From SG8-41 sp032123035 (GTDB lineage: Bacteria > Pseudomonadota > Gammaproteobacteria > Burkholderiales > SG8-41): 14,087 nucleotides of DNA. Location: contig JAQBFV010000004.1 in assembly GCA_032123035.1 (NCBI GenBank), positions 1-14,087 of the forward strand, given 5' to 3'. The position numbers and the translations under genes were made by a program. A model generated the notes under the pieces. The model was not told where the DNA came from, searched no databases, and worked only from the letters and a program-made list of their open reading frames with translations. Below are positions 6,760 to 13,258 of this stretch, in pieces (position 1 is the first letter of the stretch; each line of letters starts with the position of its first letter).

Positions 6760-6798
6760 GCCAAGCTCCTCCGCCTGACCCCAAGAAGGACTTTCCAC

Positions 6799-7803
6799 AT
6801 GGCAGCCAAGCTCAAACTCAAGGACACCCGCGACAAAAAGCACCGCAAGCTCAAGCGCAAGGATGTGCACGCTGCAGCGAGGCGGCTGAAGAACTGGGGA
6901 AAATGGGGGAAGAACGACGAGATCGGTACGCTCAATCACGTTGCTCCCGAGGACGTGGTCGCGGCGGCGCAGCTCGTGCGCAAGGGAAAAGTCATCTCTC
7001 TGGCGCTCAACTACGATCAGCACGGCCCGCAGGGCGGAAAGAGCAAGTATCCGTCGCTGGGCCGGTTCAATCCGATTCACATGATGACGCGCACCGGAAC
7101 GGACGCCTACTCCGGAGTGCTCGATCACCGCAAGATCCGCGGCACCGACGACATCATCATCATGCCGTTGCAGTGTGGTACCCAGTGGGACGGCCTGGGC
7201 CACATCATGTACTACGACCATATGTGGAACGGCTACGATTGCCGCAATGTCACTTCAGCTGGCGCGCAGAAGGCCGGGATCGAGAAGACCAAGGAAAAGA
7301 TGGTCGGCCGCGGCGTGCTGCTCGATGTGCCGCGCGCGCTCGGCAAGAAATGGCTTCCTGACGGTTTTGCCGTCACGAATGAAGTGCTGGATTACACTGC
7401 GGACAAGCAGGGCGTGATCGTGCGCCGTGGCGACTACCTGCTGGTACGCACCGGTCACGTCGAGCGTTGCCTGTTGGCGAAGAGCTGGGACGGCTACTCG
7501 GGCGGCGATGCGCCGGGGCTCGCGTTCGAGACGCTCGACTGGCTGCAGGAGAAGCAGGTGGCGGCGATCGTCACCGATACGTGGGGCGTGGAGGTGCGTC
7601 CTAACGAGGCCGAGGACACCAACCAGCCCTGGCACTGGATCGCGATTCCCATCATGGGCCTCACGGTTGGCGAGATCTTCTATCTGGCCGATCTGGCCAA
7701 GGATTGCGCCGAGGACCAGCGCTACGAATTCATGTTCGTCGCGCCGGCGCTGCCAATAACCGGCGCAGTGGGCTCGCCTTCCAATCCGCTTGCCATCAAG
7801 TAA
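6799..7803 (+). CDS. Cyclase family protein (kynurenine formamidase-like fold)
   Basis: This 334-residue protein is of the cyclase/KynB-like superfamily, whose members are usually metal-dependent hydrolases of amides, esters or lactones. The N-terminus is strikingly basic (many Lys/Arg in residues 4-31) and not part of the fold. The signature region is Q125-C-G-T-Q129-W-D131-G-L-G-H135, corresponding to the family's HxGTHxDxPxH; the two metal-binding His positions are Gln, while Asp131 and His135 remain. The GDAPGL and VTDTWGVEV segments near residues 232-272 are family-like. AAGAAGGA lies 8 bp before the ATG. The MmgE/PrpD gene follows after 40 bp in the same direction, so the two are probably co-transcribed. 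The substrate is unknown, and the altered metal site makes even the reaction type uncertain. Confidence 0.88.
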   Translation: MAAKLKLKDTRDKKHRKLKRKDVHAAARRLKNWGKWGKNDEIGTLNHVAPEDVVAAAQLVRKGKVISLALNYDQHGPQGGKSKYPSLGRFNPIHMMTRTGTDAYSGVLDHRKIRGTDDIIIMPLQCGTQWDGLGHIMYYDHMWNGYDCRNVTSAGAQKAGIEKTKEKMVGRGVLLDVPRALGKKWLPDGFAVTNEVLDYTADKQGVIVRRGDYLLVRTGHVERCLLAKSWDGYSGGDAPGLAFETLDWLQEKQVAAIVTDTWGVEVRPNEAEDTNQPWHWIAIPIMGLTVGEIFYLADLAKDCAEDQRYEFMFVAPALPITGAVGSPSNPLAIK

Positions 7804-7813
7804 TTTCTGAGAA

Positions 7814-7834
7814 GTGACGAGTGACGAGTGACGA
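7814..7834 (+). repeat. Three perfect tandem GTGACGA heptads
   Basis: Three identical 7-bp units fill half of the 40-bp spacer between the cyclase stop and the GTG start of the MmgE/PrpD gene. They fit the intergenic heptad family (GTGANNN). Confidence 0.75.
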
Positions 7835-7843
7835 GGTGGCACA

Positions 7844-9223
7844 GTGAGTGCCAAGGCGCGGCGCGGCGAGCCGATTTCGCCGCTGATTCGCAAGCTTGCC
7901 TCGTACATCGCAGGCGCGCCGCGCCGCGCGCTGCCGCGGGCGGTGGCCGAGCGCGCGAAGCTTCATCTTCTGGATACGCTGGCTGCGATGATTTCCGGCT
8001 CGCGGCTGCTTCCGGGTCGCCGCGCCATCAGCTTTGCGGCCGCGCAGGGCGGCGCGCGCGAGGCGTGCGTGATCGGCAGCCGCATTGTTACCTCGGCCGT
8101 CAACGCGGCGCTCGCGAACGGCATGCATGGTCACTCGGACGAGACGGACGACACGTACTATCTCGCGCTGGTGCACCCCGGCTGCAGCATCGTGCCCGCG
8201 GCGCTCGCCATGGCCGAGCGCGAGCGCGCGGGCGGCACGGCGCTGCTGCGCGCAATGGTGCTCGGTTACGACCTGTGCGCGCGTGTGTCCCAGGCACTCG
8301 GCCTCGAGCGCTTCCGCAGCCGCGGCCACTCAACTCACAGCTTCGGCGGCATCTTCGGGTCGGCCGCCGCCGCCGGCGCGCTTGCCCGTCTCGATGCCGA
8401 CCGCGTTCGCTATCTCCTCTCCTACGCGGCGCAGCAGGCCTCGGGGCTCTCATGCTGGGCGCGCGATACCGAGCACATCGAGAAGGCGTTTCATTTCGGC
8501 GGCATGCCAGCTCGCAACGGGGTCACTGCAGCCATCATGGTGGGCATGCGCTTCACCGCAGTAGAAGATGTTTTCTCCGGCGACCGCAGTTTCTTTCACG
8601 CCTTTGGCGCAACGGCCGAGCCGCAGCGCCTGGTCGAAGGCCTGGGCCGCGAGTTCGAGCTCATGAACACCGCAATCAAGCGCTGGCCCGTGGGCTACCC
8701 GATCCAGGCGCCGCTCGACGCCGTCTCAAATCTCGTTGCGGCGCACGGTGTCCGGGCGGCGGATGTGGAGCGTCTGGTGGTGACTATCGACGAGCAGGGA
8801 GCGCGCACGGTCAACCGCCGCAAGATGGCGAGCATCAATATTCAGCACCTGGTCGCCATGATGCTGATCGACGGCGAGATCACTTTTGAGACAGCGCACG
8901 ACGAGGCGCGCGTGCGTGACCCTCGGATCGTCCGTTTGAAGCGGCGCATCGAACTCGCGGGAAGCGCTGCGCTTTCGCGGGCCAAAACGACGCAGGCGAT
9001 CGTCGAGCTCGTCACGCGCGACGGCAGGCGGCTGCGGCATCATACCCGGGCGGTCCGGGGAACCGCGGCCAACCCCATGTCGCGCGACGAGGTGGCGGCG
9101 AAAAGCCGAGACTTGCTCCTGCCGGTGATCGGCCCCCGGCGCACACAGCAGCTGATCGACACCGTATGGCGCATCGAGCGTGTGGGCGACGTGCGGCAGC
9201 TGAGGCCGTTGCTCCAAGCCTAG
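7844..9223 (+). CDS. MmgE/PrpD family protein (2-methylcitrate dehydratase-like)
   Basis: This 459-residue protein is full length for the MmgE/PrpD family, which includes 2-methylcitrate dehydratase and iminodisuccinate epimerase. The N-terminal all-helical domain carries the signature NGMHGHSDETDDTYYLALVH at about 92-111 followed by P112-G113, and the HSTHSFGGIFGSAAAAGAL segment lies near 167-185. The HFGGMPARNGVTAA segment near 212-225 is also typical. The start is GTG; a stop lies in frame 5 codons upstream, so no longer version exists, and GGTGG just upstream is the ribosome binding site candidate. In catabolic clusters of this kind PrpD-like proteins are often of unknown substrate, so a methylcitrate role should not be assumed: no prpB or prpC gene is nearby. 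Confidence 0.93.
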   Translation: MSAKARRGEPISPLIRKLASYIAGAPRRALPRAVAERAKLHLLDTLAAMISGSRLLPGRRAISFAAAQGGAREACVIGSRIVTSAVNAALANGMHGHSDETDDTYYLALVHPGCSIVPAALAMAERERAGGTALLRAMVLGYDLCARVSQALGLERFRSRGHSTHSFGGIFGSAAAAGALARLDADRVRYLLSYAAQQASGLSCWARDTEHIEKAFHFGGMPARNGVTAAIMVGMRFTAVEDVFSGDRSFFHAFGATAEPQRLVEGLGREFELMNTAIKRWPVGYPIQAPLDAVSNLVAAHGVRAADVERLVVTIDEQGARTVNRRKMASINIQHLVAMMLIDGEITFETAHDEARVRDPRIVRLKRRIELAGSAALSRAKTTQAIVELVTRDGRRLRHHTRAVRGTAANPMSRDEVAAKSRDLLLPVIGPRRTQQLIDTVWRIERVGDVRQLRPLLQA

Positions 9224-9256
9224 AACCGCGTGAGTACAAGCTACCTCAAAAACACC

Positions 9257-9351
9257 TTAGCCACGGAAGCACACGGAAATTGTTCTCGCGCTACAGCATG
9301 CTTTGCGGTTCAAGCCTTCGTCCGTGTATTTCCGTGTGAATCTGTGGTTAA
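9257..9351. repeat. CCACGGAA inverted-repeat element (about 95 bp)
   Basis: Two 24-nt arms, 9257-9280 and 9328-9351, match at 20 of 24 positions in inverted orientation. Both end in a TTA/TAA-like boundary and share CACACGGAAAT. The 47-bp centre is unrelated. It is a non-coding intergenic element of the kind found dispersed in environmental proteobacterial genomes. Confidence 0.65.
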
Positions 9352-9390
9352 TGATTTTCGAGGTTCACGGGGTCTCTGGGACCGGTTCTA

Positions 9391-9490
9391 GTGAGTGGTA
9401 CATGGTGAATGGATCACGGCGAACGCGCTAGAATTCGTTAGAGCAGCAGGCCTCAGTCCACTCACGACTCACCGCTCACCAATCACGCAT
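9391..9490. repeat. Heptad tracts upstream of the amidohydrolase gene
   Basis: Forward heptads GTGAGTG, GTACATG, GTGAATG run from 9391 to 9411, followed by GATCACG. Reverse heptads (CACGACT, CACCGCT, CACCAAT, CACGCAT) run to 9490. A TAGAAT (9429-9434), a possible -10 box, lies between them. The tract ends just before the amidohydrolase ribosome binding site. Confidence 0.6.
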
Positions 9491-9506
9491 TGAAAAGGGG
9501 AAAGAA

Positions 9507-10493
9507 ATGAACATCGATCTGCACAACCACGTCATTCCCCCGTCGGTCGTCGACGCAATACGGGCCAACCCGGAGCGCTTCGGAACGCGTATCGAGGAGC
9601 GCGATGGCAAGTCCTTTTTCAACGCCCACGGGCGGCTGGCACAGCTCCTGCCGGAGTTCTGCGATGTCGACGCCAAAATTGCCTGGATGGACCGCGTCGG
9701 CATAGACATGTCTGCAATCTCGGTCGGCCCCCCGATCTACTTCTACAACCTGAAGCCCGAAGTGGGCCTGGAATCCGCGCGGCTGGCCAACGACGGCATC
9801 GCGCAGATGGTCGCGAAGTACCCGACGCGGCTGCGCGGCATGGCGCACCTGCCCATGCAGGACCCGGACGCGGCGATCACGGAGCTCGAGCGCGCGGTGA
9901 AGGAATACAAGTTCAAGGCGGTCGAGCTCGGCACTTCCATCGAAGACGTCCAGCTCTCGGATCCGAAATTCCGGAAGGTTTTGAAGACGATCGAGCAGCT
10001 CGGGTGCTTCATCTTCGCGCATCCGTACCGCTGCTCGGCACAGGGCGCGATGGATGATTATTACCTGCAGAATTTCATCGGCTTCCCGCTCGATACGACC
10101 ATCATGGTTGCTCACCTCATGTTCAGCGGGGCGCTCGACGAGCTGAAGAAGCTCAGGTTCCTGCTCGCGCACGGCGGCGGCTACGTGCCGTACCAGATCG
10201 GCCGCTTCGCGCATGGCCACAAGGTGCGGCCCGAACCCAAGGTCAAGACGAAGACCTCGCCGCGCGAATTTTTAAAGCGCTTCTACTTCGACATGCTTAC
10301 CCACGATCCGCAGGCGGCGCGGCACCTCGTCAACATGGTGGGCGCGGACCACGTGGTGATCGGCACGGACCATCCGTTCGATATGGGCCCGGACAGCCCG
10401 ATCGGTGCGGTCGATGCGATTCCGGATCTTACGGCGAGTGAGCGGGAATGGATCTGCGAGCTGACGGCGAAAGGGCTGTTTGGCGAAGACTGA
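9507..10493 (+). CDS. Amidohydrolase family protein (ACMSD-like, amidohydrolase_2)
   Basis: This 328-residue metal-dependent TIM-barrel enzyme is of the aminocarboxymuconate-semialdehyde decarboxylase group, which hydrolyses or decarboxylates (often aromatic) acids. Expected metal and catalytic residues are visible: H6-x-H8 in DLHNH at the N-terminus, H172 in FAHPYR, H222 in LLAHGGGYVPY and D288 in GTDHPFD. Length is normal and no signal peptide is present. AGGGG (9496-9500) lies 6 bp before the ATG. The gene stands 283 bp after the PrpD gene behind an intergenic repeat element, so it may have its own promoter. A decarboxylase of a ring-derived acid is a reasonable guess, but the substrate is not fixed by the sequence. 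Confidence 0.93.
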   Translation: MNIDLHNHVIPPSVVDAIRANPERFGTRIEERDGKSFFNAHGRLAQLLPEFCDVDAKIAWMDRVGIDMSAISVGPPIYFYNLKPEVGLESARLANDGIAQMVAKYPTRLRGMAHLPMQDPDAAITELERAVKEYKFKAVELGTSIEDVQLSDPKFRKVLKTIEQLGCFIFAHPYRCSAQGAMDDYYLQNFIGFPLDTTIMVAHLMFSGALDELKKLRFLLAHGGGYVPYQIGRFAHGHKVRPEPKVKTKTSPREFLKRFYFDMLTHDPQAARHLVNMVGADHVVIGTDHPFDMGPDSPIGAVDAIPDLTASEREWICELTAKGLFGED

Positions 10494-10502
10494 GGTTGAA
10501 AC

Positions 10503-10534
10503 TTAGCCGCAGATAAACGCAGATAAACGCGGAC
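10503..10534 (+). repeat. CGCAGATAAA tandem repeat element
   Basis: After TTAGC, two perfect CGCAGATAAA units are followed by CGCGGAC. It lies between convergent genes. Relatives occur at 6352, 13005, 13166 and, inverted, at 13561. Confidence 0.7.
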
Positions 10535-10593
10535 AGAAAACCCGCACACAGCATGAACGGTTTTGTTGGCGGCGCAGCGGCCGCCGGATGGCG

Positions 10594-11310
10594 TTACTTG
10601 CTGCTTTGAGGCGCGGCCGTGCGCACGGCGCTGACCACGGCTGATTCTCGGCCGGGTGCGAGCAGCTGCTTGAGGCGCGTGACCGCGGAGTTGGGGCTTG
10701 TCAGCACCTTGCGCCGCGGCCTTGCCGGAATCACGCTTGCGGCACTCGCCATCGAGAACTGACCCAGGATCAGCGCGTCGCAATCCCCAATCTCCTGCGC
10801 GGCGTCGGCGATGAGCCGGTCGTGGTCGGCCGCACACCCGGCGTGGAGCGCGGTCAGCGCGGCTGGAACGGTACGCGTGGTGATGTCGAGCGCGATCTTC
10901 TTCGTTTGCGCCAACTGCTCGAGCTCTGCCTTGAGCGAGGGAATGCTGGGCTCGAAGGTTGCGAGCAGGGCGATTCGCTTGCCGGCCGTGAGCGCCTCCT
11001 CGAGCATCGCCTCGTTCGGCTTCAATACCGGAATCGGTACCGCCGCCGCCGCGGTTTCAATGGCAACCCCGAACGCGGAGCAGGTAAAGAGGATGGCATC
11101 TGCGCCGCACCCGTGAGCATACCGAGTAAGCGTGACGAAGCGCTCGATCATGCGCTCGGTCAACCGGCCTTCGGCCGCAAGGTCGGCAGATAGTGAGTCG
11201 TCGAGCAGATGCGTGATTCGCGCTGTCGGCCACAGCTGGCCAAACGCGTCCCCGGTCGGCTGCATCGCAACCGGTGTCGCGTGGATCAGCGCTATGCGCG
11301 GAGCAGGCAT
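10594..11310 (-). CDS. Aspartate/glutamate racemase superfamily protein lacking the second catalytic cysteine
   Basis: This 238-residue protein is related to Asp/Glu and hydantoin racemases, which use two cysteines to move a proton. The first is present (C77 in FTCSAFG), together with the family segments PVLKPNEAM and LTSPNSAV. The second position, in ILGQFSMA near residue 184, has no Cys (Gln-Phe-Ser). One-cysteine members include decarboxylases and isomerases, so racemase activity should not be assumed. No Shine-Dalgarno site precedes the ATG; a TAGAAT box ends 9 bp before it, suggesting a nearly leaderless mRNA. It converges with the amidohydrolase gene and diverges from the aldolase fragment. 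Confidence 0.85.
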   Translation of the reverse strand: MPAPRIALIHATPVAMQPTGDAFGQLWPTARITHLLDDSLSADLAAEGRLTERMIERFVTLTRYAHGCGADAILFTCSAFGVAIETAAAAVPIPVLKPNEAMLEEALTAGKRIALLATFEPSIPSLKAELEQLAQTKKIALDITTRTVPAALTALHAGCAADHDRLIADAAQEIGDCDALILGQFSMASAASVIPARPRRKVLTSPNSAVTRLKQLLAPGRESAVVSAVRTAAPQSSK

Positions 11311-11319
11311 GGGGCGAAC

Positions 11320-11349
11320 ATTCTAACCGATACCCTGGCCTGTTGCCGA
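11320..11349 (-). promoter_or_regulatory. Candidate promoter giving a nearly leaderless transcript
   Basis: On the minus strand TCGGCA (11344-11349) is followed after 18 bp by TAGAAT (11320-11325). The box ends 9 bp before the ATG of the racemase-family gene, so initiation 6-8 bp downstream would put the start codon within a few nucleotides of the mRNA 5' end. Confidence 0.35.
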
Positions 11350-11383
11350 AAGGCTTTTATGCCGCCCGCATAGGGCTTTAGCT

Positions 11384-11629
11384 GTGCCCCACTATCCTCC
11401 CGGCGACGAGTCGCTTGCCGACGCCGTGCGCAAGGTAGCAGGGAAGCACCACGCAGTGCTGCTCGCGAACCATGGTCCCGTGGTAGCAGGTAGCTCGCTC
11501 GACGCGGCAGCGAACGCGATCGAAGAGCTCGAGCAGACCGCGAAGCTTCACCTCCTGCTTCAGGGTCACCCGACGCGGCATCTCACGCCCGCGCAGGTCG
11601 CGGAGCTGAACCGCCGATTCGCAAGCTGA
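11384..11629 (+). pseudogene. C-terminal fragment of a class II aldolase/adducin family protein
   Basis: This 81-codon ORF (GTG start) matches only the last third of the class II aldolase family: YPPGDESLADAV, then the LLANHGPVVAG motif with one zinc-binding His, then IEELEQTAKLHLLLQG and a C-terminal LTPAQVAELNRRF. Full-length members have about 210 residues. The N-terminal two thirds, with the catalytic acid and the other zinc ligands, are missing, and the recognisable similarity begins near 11372. Only about 70 bp separate it from the divergent racemase-family gene. It is most likely a relic of a deleted or rearranged gene. AGGG (11372-11375) upstream of the GTG means a short product could still be made, but it could not form the active site. 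Confidence 0.7.
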
Positions 11630-11675
11630 GTGGCTGCGGCACGCGCGGGCCGGGATCTCGAACCCAGGGAGCGCG

Positions 11676-11704
11676 TTGACAAAGCATAAGGGCCGTGCAA
11701 CATT
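11676..11704 (+). promoter_or_regulatory. Candidate promoter with perfect -35 before the heptad array
   Basis: TTGACA (11676-11681) is followed after 17 bp by AACATT (3/6 match, 11699-11704). If used, the leader of the tartrate-dehydratase-like gene would be about 130 nt, most of it the heptad array. The weak -10 makes this uncertain. Confidence 0.3.
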
Positions 11705-11735
11705 GCCCCGGCTCGCGCCTTCCTGGCCAAAAGCC

Positions 11736-11840
11736 GTGAATCGTGAATCGTGAATCGTGAATCGTGAATCGTGAATCGTGAATCGTGAATCGTGAATCGT
11801 GAATCGTGAATCGTGAATCGTAAATTGTGAATGGTGAATG
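11736..11840 (+). repeat. Tandem heptanucleotide array: 12 perfect plus 3 degenerate GTGAATC units
   Basis: Twelve uninterrupted perfect copies (11736-11819) are followed by GTAAATT and two GTGAATG units. The array ends one base before the ATG at 11842. The last units supply the only Shine-Dalgarno-like sequence (GGTGA). It is far more regular than the other heptad tracts, pointing to recent slippage expansion. Confidence 0.95.
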
Positions 11841-11841
11841 A

Positions 11842-13008
11842 ATGCGCATCACGGATATCCGGGAAATCGCCGTTCCATTGAAATCGGACCTGCGCAACGC
11901 GGTGTTCGATTTCAGCGAGATGACAACTTCGGTGGTGGCCGTCATCACCGACGTGGTCCGAGAGGGCCGGCCGGTGGCTGGCTTCGCCTTCAACTCAACG
12001 GGCCGTTACGCCTGTGGTGCGCAGATGCGTGATCGCCTGATTCCCCGTGTGCTCAAGGCAGGGGCCGAGTCCCTGGTCAATGATACAGGGGACAATCTCG
12101 AGCCCGAGAAAATTCTCGCGTGCATGATGCAGCGGGAGAAGCCGGGGGGGCACACGGAGCGCTCGGTCGCGATCGGCACCATTGAGGTCGCGGTCTGGGA
12201 CGCCGTTGCCAAGATCGCAAGAAAGCCGCTTCATCGCGTTCTCGCGGACAAATATAGCGGCGGCCAGTCGCCAGGTAAGGTGCCGTGCTACGTCGGCGGC
12301 GGGTGGTATGCGCCGGGCAAAGGCATTCGCGAGCTTCAGGACGAGATCCGAGCCAGGCTCGACCAGGGCTACAACACGATGAAGATCAAGGTCGGGGGCG
12401 CAACGATTCCCGAGGACGTGAAGCGCGTGGAGGCGGCGCTCGAGGTGGTGGGCGCGGGTGACCGGCTGGCAGTAGACGCCAATGCAGCGTTCGACCGTGC
12501 TCGCGCGCTTGCTTACGCGAAGGCATTGGCGCCGTTCAGGCTGCGGTGGTTCGAGGAACCGACCGGGCCGCTCGATTACGCGCTGCTCGCCGATGTGACG
12601 GCGGCGTACGATGCGCCCATTGGTACCGGGGAGAACCTGTTCTCGACTGAGGACGTCGAGAACCTGGTGCAATTCGGAGGGCTGCGCCCCGACCGCGACA
12701 TCATCCAGACGGACGTGCCGCAGTCCTACGGCATCGTGCAGTTCTCGCGCACGCTCGAGGCGGTGAAGCGCCGCGGCTGGGAGCGAACGTCATTCTTTCC
12801 CCACGGCGGCAACCAGATGACGCTGCACATCGTGGGCGGGTTCGGACTCGGCGGATGCGAAGCCTATCCGGGCGTGTTTGGCGTCTTCGCGGGCTTTGCC
12901 GATGATGCGCGCGTGGAGAACGGCTACCTCAAGCTGCCCGAGCGCCCCGGCATCGGGTTCGAAGCGCAGAATGCGCTCTATGCGGTCATGCGTGAGCTGG
13001 TTAATTAA
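11842..13008 (+). CDS. D-tartrate-dehydratase-like MR/MLE (enolase superfamily) enzyme
   Basis: This 388-residue protein is close in length and, from memory of that family, in sequence to D-tartrate dehydratase of Bradyrhizobium, which converts D-tartrate to oxaloacetate. Shared landmarks are the N-terminal RNAVFDF and MTTS segments, FNSTGRY, EKPGGHTERSVA, and VENG and PGIGFE near the end. Catalytic positions visible are K181-I-K183, metal ligands D212 (VDANAAF), E238 (FEEP) and E264 (GTGENLFS), and H321 in FPHGGNQM. The ATG follows directly on the heptad array, with only a weak GGTGA as ribosome binding site. The TAA stop lies inside a CGCAGATAAA-type repeat. Tartrate is the best guess for the substrate; another acid sugar is possible. 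Confidence 0.9.
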   Translation: MRITDIREIAVPLKSDLRNAVFDFSEMTTSVVAVITDVVREGRPVAGFAFNSTGRYACGAQMRDRLIPRVLKAGAESLVNDTGDNLEPEKILACMMQREKPGGHTERSVAIGTIEVAVWDAVAKIARKPLHRVLADKYSGGQSPGKVPCYVGGGWYAPGKGIRELQDEIRARLDQGYNTMKIKVGGATIPEDVKRVEAALEVVGAGDRLAVDANAAFDRARALAYAKALAPFRLRWFEEPTGPLDYALLADVTAAYDAPIGTGENLFSTEDVENLVQFGGLRPDRDIIQTDVPQSYGIVQFSRTLEAVKRRGWERTSFFPHGGNQMTLHIVGGFGLGGCEAYPGVFGVFAGFADDARVENGYLKLPERPGIGFEAQNALYAVMRELVN

Positions 13009-13028
13009 CCGCAGATAAACGCGGACAC
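13005..13028 (+). repeat. CGCAGATAAA-family repeat overlapping a stop codon
   Basis: The element begins TTAACCGCAGATAAACGCGG. Its own TAA (13006-13008) is the stop codon of the tartrate-dehydratase-like gene. Confidence 0.65.
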
Positions 13029-13032
13029 ATCG

Positions 13033-13100
13033 AACCGCGGAGGAGCGGAGAGAAACAAAACCAAAAATGAACCGCCAAGGCGCCAAGCACACCAAGAAGA
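13033..13100 (+). repeat. Two further intergenic repeat types (CCGCGGAG and CCAAGGCG)
   Basis: 13033-13055 has the purine-rich form AACCGCGGAGGAGCGGAGAG. 13069-13100 has GAACCGCCAAGGCGCCAAGC and a degenerate continuation (ACCAAGAAGA). Both resemble short dispersed intergenic repeats of environmental bacteria. No ORF is supported here. Confidence 0.4.
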
Positions 13101-13122
13101 ACCAAGTTCGAGTCAGATGGCG

Positions 13123-13145
13123 GAAAAGGTGTCAGGAACCTTTTC
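13123..13145. repeat. GGTGTC-type imperfect palindrome
   Basis: GAAAAGGT (13123-13130) and ACCTTTTC (13138-13145) are perfect 8-bp inverted arms around GTCAGGA. It is a sibling of the element at 13209-13231. Confidence 0.6.
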
Positions 13146-13165
13146 TGGTGCAGGCGTTACTACGA

Positions 13166-13197
13166 AACCGCCGACGAACGCAGATGAACGTGGATAA
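13166..13197 (+). repeat. CGCAGAT(A/G)AA-family repeat, degenerate
   Basis: AACCGCCGACGAACGCAGAT followed by GAACGTGGATAA matches the 10-bp periodic family at 10503 with several changes. Confidence 0.6.
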
Positions 13198-13208
13198 GGC
13201 AAAAAACG

Positions 13209-13231
13209 AAAAAGGTGTCTGACACCTTTTT
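13209..13231 (-). terminator. Palindromic hairpin, probable terminator of the minus-strand small gene
   Basis: AAAAAGGTGTC (13209-13219) and GACACCTTTTT (13221-13231) are perfect 11-bp inverted arms around a single base. As RNA it folds as GGTGT-loop-ACACC flanked by A and T runs, so it could terminate in either direction. It lies 27 bp past the stop of the minus-strand gene at 13259. It is also a dispersed repeat type, so a terminator role is inference. Confidence 0.45.
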
Positions 13232-13252
13232 CACCACTCGGTCACTGGTCAC
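13232..13252 (-). repeat. Reverse-orientation heptad tract
   Basis: CACCACT, CGGTCAC and TGGTCAC follow each other in 7-bp register directly after the palindrome and just before the stop codon of the minus-strand small gene. Confidence 0.5.
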
Positions 13253-13258
13253 GGCGTT

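Larger units (their letters stand above)
6342..6798. other. Long intergenic gap with repeats, hairpins and a promoter
   Basis: This 457-bp gap separates the oxidoreductase from the cyclase gene. From left to right it holds a degenerate CGCAGAT-family repeat (6352-6381), forward and reverse heptad tracts (6382-6517), a possible 53-codon ORF (6531-6692), two adjacent hairpins (6702-6719: GCGCGC arms; 6720-6742: CGCCGG/CCGGCG arms), and a sigma70-type promoter (6731-6759). No family-like coding sequence was recognised. Confidence 0.6.

Noticed and set aside
7828..8889. 353-codon plus-strand frame overlapping the MmgE/PrpD gene
   Set aside because: It starts on a GTG of the heptad repeat and its translation is Arg/Ala-rich; the overlapping frame carries the PrpD signature.
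10568..10585. GGCGGC/GCCGCC hairpin as terminator between convergent genes
   Set aside because: No T-run follows on either strand; it may be chance in GC-rich sequence.
11736..11840. CRISPR array
   Set aside because: Units are 7 bp with no spacers, and no cas gene is present.
11583..11993. Minus-strand frame with repeated FTIHDSR peptide
   Set aside because: The peptide repeat is just the translated 7-bp array; no start context or domain supports a gene.
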